NCBI GenBank assembly: GCA_947628845.1
Contig: CANRBK010000004.1
Location: forward strand, 1 to 41,427
Direction: 5' to 3'
DNA: 41,427 nt
Source: an uncultured Clostridia bacterium
Lineage (GTDB): Bacteria; Bacillota; Clostridia; TANB77; CAG-508
In this document: positions 34,901 to 41,427 of the stretch, in pieces
How positions within the stretch are numbered: position 1 is the first letter of the stretch
Layout of the letters: each line of letters begins with the position of its first letter
Notes under the pieces: model-generated
Databases searched by the model: none
What the model was told of the DNA's origin: nothing
What the model saw: the letters and a program-made list of their open reading frames with translations, nothing else
Program-made: the position numbers and the translations under genes

Positions 34901-36863
34901 TTCTGTTAATATACAATATGGAGATGTTACTAAAACTTCAAATGAAGTAAAGACTAATATTAAAGAAGGAAAATTAGAATTAAAACTTATTTCAGTTGAT
35001 GCTCAAGATGGATTATTAAAGAGCGGATATCAATATAGATATGTATTATATATTACTAATACTTCTGATAAAGATGTAAAAAATATTGAAACAACAATAG
35101 ACACAGGTGATATGTTAAACATATCAGAGATGTATTACATAGATTCTAATAATAATGCAATTATAAAAGAAAATACAAATAATATTAAAATAGATCAATT
35201 ATCAGCAGGAGAAACTATTGAATTATCAATATCTTCAAATGTAGAAATATTTAAAGATAATATAAATAGAGAAGTATCTTTAAAAGCAAATTGTATATTA
35301 GATGAAGAAACATATAGCTCTAATGAAATTAATTTAACTGTCGAATCTAACTTAAATATAGATATGGTAGTTACATCAGAAAATAGTGGAGAATATGTAA
35401 AAGCAGGAGATACAATAAAATATGATATAGCTATAAAAAATAATGGTAATGAGGCTGCTAATTCAATAACATTTAATAATTGGATTTCAAATGATGTTAC
35501 ATTAAGTAAAGTTGAAAAAAATGAAGAAGAATTATCAGATCAAGAATATTCATTAGAAATGGACAATAATAAGAATCAAAAATCATTAACAATTAAAGAA
35601 GATTCTATAGATGCTGGACAAAGTGTAAATTATGAAGTAGAAGTAGTAGCAAACTTATTATATGGAGATACAGGAGCAGTAGAAATAATAAATGATTCTT
35701 TACTAAAGGTTGATTCTTTTGAGGTTGCAACAGCTAAAGTAGAGCATATATTACAACCTTTTGAAATGACTTTAGATGAAGAAGATGATGGAAATTCACA
35801 AAATGATAATCAAAATGGAAATCAAGGAAATAATAATTCTCCAAGTTCAAATGAAACACAACAATATAAGATTATCTCAGGTATTGCTTGGATAGATGAA
35901 AATGAAGATGGACAAAGAGGAACAAATGAAAAGACAATGGAAGGAATAAAGGTAAAATTACTAGATATAACTACAAATGAGTTTGCTAAAGATGAAAGTG
36001 GAAATATTTTAACATCAGAAACAAATTCAACAGGATTCTATAATTTTACAAAGGTAAAAAAAGGACAATATTTAGTAATATTTGAATATAATACAACTCA
36101 ATACGGATTAACAACTTTTGAAAAAGAAGGTATTTCAGACGAATTAAATTCAAATGTAATTACAAAGAAAATAGATATAAATGGAACAGAACAACTAGTT
36201 GCAGCAACAGAAATTATAAGTATTAATAATGCTAATATTTCAAACGTTAATATAGGCTTAATACAAGCTAAGAAATATGATTTTCAGTTAGATAAGTATA
36301 TAAGCAAAGTGACAGTACAAAACAACAAGACAATAACAAAAAATTATACAAATCAAACTTTAGTAAAACAAGAAATAGATGCAAAACAAGTTAATTCTAC
36401 AACAATAGTTGTTGAATATACAATAAGAGTAACAAATAATGGTGATGTTGCAGGATATGTTAAAAAAATAGCAGATTATTTATCAGTAGATTATAAATTC
36501 AATTCAGAATTAAATAAAAATTGGTATCAATCTGGAAATGAAGTATATTGTACAAGTTTAGCAAATGAAAAAATTGAGCCAGGAGAAAGTAAAGAAGTTA
36601 CATTAACAGTAATTAAAGAAATGAAAGAAAACAATACAGGATTAATTAATAATACAGCAGAAATAGTAAGTTCATATAACGAATTAGGATTAACAGATAT
36701 AAACTCAACAGAAGGAAATAAAGCAGCTCAAGAAAATGATATGGGATCAGCAGACTTAATTATAAGCATTAAAACTGGACAGGTTATTGTAACATTTTCT
36801 TTAATATTCTTAACAATAGGAATAATAGTAATTGCAATAATATATATAAAGAGATTTATATAA
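31977..36863 (+). CDS. Giant surface protein with repeated beta domains, transmembrane-anchored
   Basis: This 1628-residue protein is predicted to project from the cell. The ATG at 31977 is chosen because AGGAGG lies seven bases upstream. An N-terminal signal or anchor (about 7-35) is followed by a long series of beta-rich, DUF11-like domains with phrases such as NISNTGSEVISNIKALAKVP, YVLYITNTSDKDVKNIETTI and DIAIKNNGNEAANSITFNNW. An acidic Asn/Gln/Ser hinge (about 1266-1293) precedes an SdrD B-like domain (about 1297-1385: ISGIAWIDENEDGQRGTNEK). Another DUF11-like domain and a terminal membrane helix (about 1605-1626) end in KRFI. No LPxTG-like signal is present. The gene is 15 bases from the next one. 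Role inferred: adhesion or surface layer. Confidence 0.85.
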   Translation: MNQRILKVIMALLLIITLTMADFLLLCVNAVSYAVDTLSLEKKTNHKNIEFMAYFKDSDGNKITDLDAETNNNNLKLYFNISVKQEGYFNGNIVLKESNFKLKTDIMNNTINRIEGNTIYLNQINAGENKEIEVGIDLLKEDEFDLNLLNMKSIISINGTYRDSTQKDISIYSDRNVSLTFISPYSDEQESIILSQEVITNKILRYNGEDKRVIQVQVKSGLNNNLFPIKNTLINAKAIEISGEYAEKILVNSNSTLVTNGKKISEDNWNYNKENGVISINIQNEPNNNKISWNKEGQDTIIITYIFDKDIEINNEELQLDSNIELYDENNTTIKASNKIALDKNEKDATITTKIVESEANIYKGKLYAGISRDITHTTILDINLNNVADEINVIEENSQIGEIGIDSIYKYTRINKNNLQSILGNSGTLSILNATTNEVIAVISKDTEADENGNIIITYPEGINQIKIKTTAPENIGNIEIQSTKTINQISRDVVREASNIISRVDGDYLSNSNINKINVVESSVELKETKTSADIELNKTDISTMSSNNVEMRVTLKSRDEEYELYKNPILRVQLPSKIENVEIVSINLVYEDQLKIQTAKLIDGNIIEIQLLGEQTKYKEEAIDGAMIIINANLTTSKKLTSSSEQIVLTYMNENVVNYENGTEIGQVSKQINLVSYAGVVTINKVAEYGAEIINNDSEGKIVNIDIDSTDKKVKVENEIINNEPNKISNVKVMGTLPSKDAVQNVNNMDVSIDGQVALEGISLDKAKVYYSENASATAELSNEENGWTETIKDSKNVKKYLAIINELDVNEGVNISYNADIPEELGYNLNAEQGYSVYYTSEASEEKVDVNPITLSTPKGAMIETELKALVGGKESNEAKEDEVIRYAINISNTGSEVISNIKALAKVPEGTIFVNTDALNNEIELENLVFEDEDKKEVEFEIETLAPGQKIVKYYEVKVKRGIAGSDINNSVNIQYGDVTKTSNEVKTNIKEGKLELKLISVDAQDGLLKSGYQYRYVLYITNTSDKDVKNIETTIDTGDMLNISEMYYIDSNNNAIIKENTNNIKIDQLSAGETIELSISSNVEIFKDNINREVSLKANCILDEETYSSNEINLTVESNLNIDMVVTSENSGEYVKAGDTIKYDIAIKNNGNEAANSITFNNWISNDVTLSKVEKNEEELSDQEYSLEMDNNKNQKSLTIKEDSIDAGQSVNYEVEVVANLLYGDTGAVEIINDSLLKVDSFEVATAKVEHILQPFEMTLDEEDDGNSQNDNQNGNQGNNNSPSSNETQQYKIISGIAWIDENEDGQRGTNEKTMEGIKVKLLDITTNEFAKDESGNILTSETNSTGFYNFTKVKKGQYLVIFEYNTTQYGLTTFEKEGISDELNSNVITKKIDINGTEQLVAATEIISINNANISNVNIGLIQAKKYDFQLDKYISKVTVQNNKTITKNYTNQTLVKQEIDAKQVNSTTIVVEYTIRVTNNGDVAGYVKKIADYLSVDYKFNSELNKNWYQSGNEVYCTSLANEKIEPGESKEVTLTVIKEMKENNTGLINNTAEIVSSYNELGLTDINSTEGNKAAQENDMGSADLIISIKTGQVIVTFSLIFLTIGIIVIAIIYIKRFI

Positions 36864-36878
36864 GGAAGGAGGGAAAAA

Positions 36879-39800
36879 ATGAAGAAAAAAATAGTATTAT
36901 ATTTACTAATATATATATTAGTAATAGGATTTTTAACTACAGGAGTAATTGCAACAGACTTAAGTATACTAAAAGGTACAGGAAGCAGTAGAATAGGTCA
37001 AGTGTTCCCATTATCAGTTGCAAATTTAGTAGGAAATCCAGATATGTATTGTATTCAACATAATAAAACATTTAGAGGACAAGTTAATTTTATACTAAAA
37101 GATTATGTAGAAATAGATGGTAATCAATCAACTATATATCGTAGTGCAAATGACCCAAATCCTAAAGTAGTAAATAGTAATTATAATGGACAAGTTGCAT
37201 ATATTTTAAGTAAAAGGCAAGGATATGGAACAGTTGGAAATCATCCAGAAGCACAATTATCATTATGGCATATAACTAATAATTGGACTACAGAAATATT
37301 TGGTGATTATACTTATAGTTGGAACCTAAATACATTAGTTGGAAGTACTCAAATGAATACTGAAGCTGAACAATATGCTATAAATATTGGAAACCAAAAA
37401 AGTTCAATGCAAGATAATACAGAAGAAACCAAACTTAAGGTGGAAGATAAAACAGATAATGATTCTATAGCAATTCTAAATGTAGGTGAATACACTAGAG
37501 TAGGACCATTTAGATGGGATTTTGAAGGTGTATTACAAAGTATAAAAGTTATAAGTAATAAAGGAGATATTTCTAATGAAGATGTTAGATTTGTTAAATA
37601 TAATGGAAAAGTTGCAAATATTGTAGAAGTATCAGAAATATCATCTGGAGAAGCATTTTATGTTGATGTAAAACAAGATAACAAGATTGAAAAAATTAAA
37701 AAATTAGAATTACATACTAAAGGAGAAGAAAATCCTACAGATAAAATATATACTGCAAAGATTTGGTTCTTTCATACAGCAGCAAATCAAAATATAATAT
37801 ATACGGATGTAGGAGAAGGAAAGCCATATATACCAGAAGGAGATGGCAGTGGAGAATATGATGTAAAATTTGGATTAGATATAGGAATAGTAAAAGTTGA
37901 TGATAGAAACGAAAATATACCATTAAAAAATGTAGGATTCAAATTTAAAGCAAAAGTAAATAGATATGTAGAAGTAGGATCACATAAAGAAATGGTAGAC
38001 AAAGATGGAGATGGAGTAAAAGAGACAGAAACTATAGTAAAAGATAAAGACTGGAAATGGGTATATAGATACCTAGGAAAAGATTTAAAATGGTCTGTAG
38101 AGACCGAAGATAAAGCAGAAATATTTTATACAAATGATGAGGGAAAAATAAATATTACAGAAACAACTGGAGAAAATATTGATCCAGGAAAATTAAGAGC
38201 TATTGAGGTTAGTAACCCATATTATGGATATGATATAGGAAAAGAATATGAGGTAAATCAAATACATGAAGTTACAAAAATGCCGAACCACCAAGAAAGA
38301 GTTAAATTATCAGGATATGTATGGTTAGATGAACATTCTCAAAAAACAACAATAAGAAATAATGAATATGATTCAACAGCAGAACATCAAGAAAAAGGTG
38401 TTAATGAAATACCAGTATATTTAAAAGATAAAGATGGAAGGCAAATAGCAAAAACGACGACATCTGAATTAGGATTATATTCAGAAATCGAAGGTGGAGA
38501 GTATCAATTTGTAGATGTAGACTTGGATGAATTACAAGCTGGAAATTATTATGTAGAATTTGAATATTGTGGTATAGATTATCAATCAGTAGACGTAAAT
38601 GTAAATAAAAATAATGGTTCAAAGGCAAGTGATACTGAAACAAGAGAAATTTTAGATAATAAATTTACAAGTGTAGATACTACAGGAACTCAAAGTCTAA
38701 ATATTAACGATGTAAAGGTAAATTATAATAATGTAAATGAAAACTATGAAAGTACAATTGAAAGTCATACAGGATGTAATGTATATGCTAGAACAAATGA
38801 CAAAACAGCAAGATATAATTTATATAGTGGATTTACACCTACATCAGAAGAAATTAGATATGTAAATTTAGGAATATTCAAAAAAGTACAAACAGATTAT
38901 GCATTAACACAAGATTTGCATAATGTAAAAGTTGATGTAAATGGATTATCTCATATATATAAATATCAAAAAGTAAGATATAATGAAGATGGAAGTGTAA
39001 ATGAAGAATCTTCTTGGAATTTAGGAGTAAAATTTCAAAAAAATACGGGAACATATAGTAGAGCAATATATACAGCAGATGCAGAATATGAACAACCAGA
39101 TGGAAAAGATGATAAAGAAATAAAAGTATATGTAACATATAAAATTGCGTTAAAAAATGAATCTACATATTTAGCAAGAATTAATAATATAGTAGATTAT
39201 TGTGACCCTAGAGTTGAATTGATAAAAGCAGGAACAACTATAGATCCAAATACTTTTGAAATATCAGGAGATATTAATAGTGATAATATTTCAAAAAGTG
39301 AATATAATGAAAAATATTCAAAATATACATTAAATATTAATTCAGATGTAAATAGTGGAGAAATAAAAAATATATATTTACAATTTAAACTAGATAGAGA
39401 TGTAGTATTAACAATAATAAATAATGGAGAATTAATAAATAATGTAGCAGAAATTACTTCATATACAACATTTAAAGATGGTGAGCTAATTTCGGTTATT
39501 GATAAAGATTCTGTTCCAGGAAATGCAATACCAGGTCAAGTTAATACTTACGAAGATGATACAGATGCTGCAAGATCATTGAAATTAGAATTAAAGAATG
39601 CGAGAGCAATACAAGGAACAGTATTTGTAGATTCAACAGGAAAAGATGATGAAGTATATACAAATCAAGAAAGAATTGGAGATGGTGTATATACTGAAGG
39701 TGAAGAAACAACAATAGGAGGAATATTAGTTACATTAACAGAAACATCTGGAAGCAATAAAGTATATACAACTAAGACTATCGAAAGTGAAGGAAAATAT

Positions 39801-41168
39801 GGATTTAAACTAGTACAAAATGAAGATGGAACACTTTATTATGAACCAGAACAATATAATGAAGATAATAAGAGTGAATATGCTTATGTTTCTTCTGGTA
39901 ATTTACAAAAAGGAGACTTTTTAATATCAAATTATATTCCAGGTAAATATGTATTAACATATACATGGGGAGACAAGACATATAAAGTTCAATATTATAA
40001 AGGAACAATATATGACGAAGCAAGAAAACAAGACAATCCATATTGGTATAGAGGTTCAGAATATAATGATGATACTATAAGCATAGAAGAAAGAAAAACA
40101 GATGCTATGGATAGTTCTTCTATAAGAGAAGCAATAGATAATGAAATGGAAGCTTTAAAATATAATACACTTGAAAATGAAATAAATAAAGCATATGAAG
40201 AAGGATCAGACTATATTAGCATTACAAAAATGGAATCTACAACACCAGGAATGGAATTTAGTGTGGAATATGAAACAACAATAACAGACGGAACTATAGA
40301 TCAAGTTAGATTTACGATTAGAAATGTAGATTTTGGTATTGTTGAAAGACCAAAACAACAATTAGAATTTTCTAAGAGAATTTCAGGATTTAAAATCACA
40401 TTAGCTAATGGATCAATTCTAGTTGATGCTGAAATAACAGAACAAGGTGAATTAAAAGGAGAACATAAAAATACAACATATATGGGACCAACTTCTACTT
40501 TTGAAATAAATACAAATGGAATAGTAAGGTCAGAAGTGGATTCTGAAATAATTCAAGGAGCAACACTTGAATTAACATATACAATGAAAGTAACAAATAT
40601 TAGTGAATTAGATTATACATCAGATAGATATTACTATTATGGTAATAAAACTGATGCAGAACCTATAAAGAACTCAATAATAGGATTAATAGATTATGTA
40701 GATGGAAGATTATCAGTTTTAGATGATAAATGGACAGAAGTAGATACTCAATACTTAAATGATGTTAATGCAAAGGAAAAGGATAATGAATCTTACTTAG
40801 TTTCTAATAGAATCTATTTAACAGATAAATTAGCTAAAGAATTAGCACCAAATGAATCTAATGAAGTTACTTTGCATACATCAAAATTATTAACAAGTAC
40901 AGATGATAATACGTTTAATAATCAATCTGAAATTGTAGAAATTATGAAAAATGACGGATTTAATACAGGTACTCCAGTTAAAGCGTTAAAAGATGAAGAA
41001 GCAGATAAATTCTATTACGACTTTGATTACTCAGAGACAGCTGTTATTATACCAAGTACTGGAGAAAATAAATCTTATGAATTACCTATAATAATAGGAA
41101 TATCAACATTGATAATATTGGGAGCAGGAATATTTGTTATAAAAAAATTTGTTATTAATAATAAATAA
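36879..41168 (+). CDS. Giant surface protein with predicted Cys-Gln thioester domain and IPSTG sortase signal
   Basis: This 1429-residue protein has a signal peptide (1-26) and an N-terminal domain resembling bacterial thioester domains: MYCIQH (Cys58) and EAQLSLWHI (Gln126), the positions that form the internal thioester in Cys-Gln surface adhesins. SdrD B-like domains follow at about 480-610 (LSGYVWLDEHSQ) and 910-1060 (IQGTVFVDSTGKDDE), with DUF11-like segments between. The end has IPSTG (1391-1395), a hydrophobic helix and KKFVINNK, a sortase signal with Ile instead of Leu. GGAAGGAGGG precedes the ATG. It is co-transcribed with the larger neighbour. No sortase gene is in the window. Known family role: covalent adhesion to host or matrix. 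The function here is inferred. Confidence 0.87.
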   Translation: MKKKIVLYLLIYILVIGFLTTGVIATDLSILKGTGSSRIGQVFPLSVANLVGNPDMYCIQHNKTFRGQVNFILKDYVEIDGNQSTIYRSANDPNPKVVNSNYNGQVAYILSKRQGYGTVGNHPEAQLSLWHITNNWTTEIFGDYTYSWNLNTLVGSTQMNTEAEQYAINIGNQKSSMQDNTEETKLKVEDKTDNDSIAILNVGEYTRVGPFRWDFEGVLQSIKVISNKGDISNEDVRFVKYNGKVANIVEVSEISSGEAFYVDVKQDNKIEKIKKLELHTKGEENPTDKIYTAKIWFFHTAANQNIIYTDVGEGKPYIPEGDGSGEYDVKFGLDIGIVKVDDRNENIPLKNVGFKFKAKVNRYVEVGSHKEMVDKDGDGVKETETIVKDKDWKWVYRYLGKDLKWSVETEDKAEIFYTNDEGKINITETTGENIDPGKLRAIEVSNPYYGYDIGKEYEVNQIHEVTKMPNHQERVKLSGYVWLDEHSQKTTIRNNEYDSTAEHQEKGVNEIPVYLKDKDGRQIAKTTTSELGLYSEIEGGEYQFVDVDLDELQAGNYYVEFEYCGIDYQSVDVNVNKNNGSKASDTETREILDNKFTSVDTTGTQSLNINDVKVNYNNVNENYESTIESHTGCNVYARTNDKTARYNLYSGFTPTSEEIRYVNLGIFKKVQTDYALTQDLHNVKVDVNGLSHIYKYQKVRYNEDGSVNEESSWNLGVKFQKNTGTYSRAIYTADAEYEQPDGKDDKEIKVYVTYKIALKNESTYLARINNIVDYCDPRVELIKAGTTIDPNTFEISGDINSDNISKSEYNEKYSKYTLNINSDVNSGEIKNIYLQFKLDRDVVLTIINNGELINNVAEITSYTTFKDGELISVIDKDSVPGNAIPGQVNTYEDDTDAARSLKLELKNARAIQGTVFVDSTGKDDEVYTNQERIGDGVYTEGEETTIGGILVTLTETSGSNKVYTTKTIESEGKYGFKLVQNEDGTLYYEPEQYNEDNKSEYAYVSSGNLQKGDFLISNYIPGKYVLTYTWGDKTYKVQYYKGTIYDEARKQDNPYWYRGSEYNDDTISIEERKTDAMDSSSIREAIDNEMEALKYNTLENEINKAYEEGSDYISITKMESTTPGMEFSVEYETTITDGTIDQVRFTIRNVDFGIVERPKQQLEFSKRISGFKITLANGSILVDAEITEQGELKGEHKNTTYMGPTSTFEINTNGIVRSEVDSEIIQGATLELTYTMKVTNISELDYTSDRYYYYGNKTDAEPIKNSIIGLIDYVDGRLSVLDDKWTEVDTQYLNDVNAKEKDNESYLVSNRIYLTDKLAKELAPNESNEVTLHTSKLLTSTDDNTFNNQSEIVEIMKNDGFNTGTPVKALKDEEADKFYYDFDYSETAVIIPSTGENKSYELPIIIGISTLIILGAGIFVIKKFVINNK

Positions 41169-41205
41169 ATATAAAAAACGAATTCTATAAATTCCCATAT
41201 TTATC

Positions 41206-41245
41206 TTGTACGGAAAGTCCTCCTACTAGGAGAACTTTCCTACAA
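41206..41245. repeat. Short palindromic repeat, copy 2
   Basis: TTGTACGGAAAGTCCTCCTA folds back on TAGGAGAACTTTCCTACAA with one bulge and one mismatch. Its right half, extended to 41254, is identical in reverse to 22731-22755. Confidence 0.7.
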
Positions 41246-41250
41246 TATAA

Positions 41251-41287
41251 AAAAGAAATTTAGCAAAAAAGCTAAATTTCTTTTTTT
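41251..41287 (+). terminator. Intrinsic terminator of the surface-protein pair
   Basis: GAAATTTAGC (41255-41264) and GCTAAATTTC (41271-41280) pair perfectly around AAAAAA, with a T7 tail. Confidence 0.85.
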
Positions 41288-41328
41288 AATAGTTTCTGGT
41301 TTTTCACAATCATTATTCTACAATAATG

Positions 41329-41372
41329 AAAAAACCGAAACTTAAAATACTAATTTTAAGTTTCGGTTTTTT
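41329..41372. terminator. Bidirectional terminator near the window end
   Basis: A perfect 20-bp stem (41329-41348 with 41353-41372) with a four-base loop is flanked by T runs on both strands. This suggests a convergent gene beyond the window. No gene is visible in 41169-41427. Confidence 0.75.
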
Positions 41373-41427
41373 GCAAAAATAATTTAATAAATATAAGTAT
41401 AATTGGTAAAATATGGATATTATTATT

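Noticed and set aside
37735-38002. Minus-strand open frames within the surface-protein genes and other long frames opposite real genes
   Set aside because: They are shadows of AT-rich coding sequence, with hydrophobic or low-complexity translations and no ribosome sites.
31977-41168. CRISPR-like or tandem DNA repeats in the surface genes
   Set aside because: The domain similarity is at protein level only; no regularly spaced nucleotide repeats were seen.

Overview
The window looks like chromosome of an AT-rich, spore-forming low-GC Firmicute of the class Clostridia, probably an uncultured gut lineage. The evidence is the base composition, strong AGGAGG-type ribosome sites, TTG starts, perfectly spaced sigma-A promoters, a SleB/YpeB germination pair, a small acid-soluble spore protein, CotF-type coat proteins, and the mreBCD and dnaX-ybaB-recR gene orders. 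No integrase, transposase, relaxase, phage structural gene or CRISPR array was seen.

Layout. 1-1020: a tRNA-Arg that lacks its first two bases, an unknown membrane-anchored protein, and a small SRP RNA. 1042-3705: dnaX-ybaB-recR (replication and recombination). 3815-5675: sleB-like and ypeB (spore cortex lysis). 5722-6115: a nested 394-bp inverted repeat between convergent genes, with no coding potential. 6145-7675 (minus): a VanW-family gene split by a one-base frameshift. 7830-8009: a 59-codon SASP gene. 8135-11516: murF, ddl and a DnaJ/CbpA-like chaperone. 11540-14523: a promoter and a three-gene unit of two unknown proteins followed by a VirD4/TraG-type coupling ATPase whose Walker A motif is broken by one extra base. 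14652-17739: a YhaO/YhaN nuclease-ATPase pair. 17820-22081: prfA, a ZIP metal transporter and pcrA. 22196-23897: two small coat proteins and an M23 endopeptidase. 23940-24545 (minus): mecA. 24648-30985: one long unit DUF4321-radC-mreB-mreC-mreD-mrdA-minC (cell shape, wall elongation, septum placement). 30990-31704 (minus): two unknown genes. 31892-41168: a promoter and two very large surface proteins. The second has a putative Cys-Gln thioester domain and an IPSTG sortase signal.

Functionally the window is mostly housekeeping: wall precursor synthesis (murF, ddl), wall elongation (mre/mrdA), wall hydrolysis (SleB, M23), DNA repair (recR, pcrA, radC, yhaON) and spore biology. Four places depart from this: the long palindrome, the stand-alone coupling-ATPase unit, the giant surface-protein pair, and several transcription signals that overlap genes or ribosome sites. 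Two coding sequences carry single-base frameshifts and the tRNA carries an unusual C33, so local sequence accuracy should be confirmed before reading biology into those three points.
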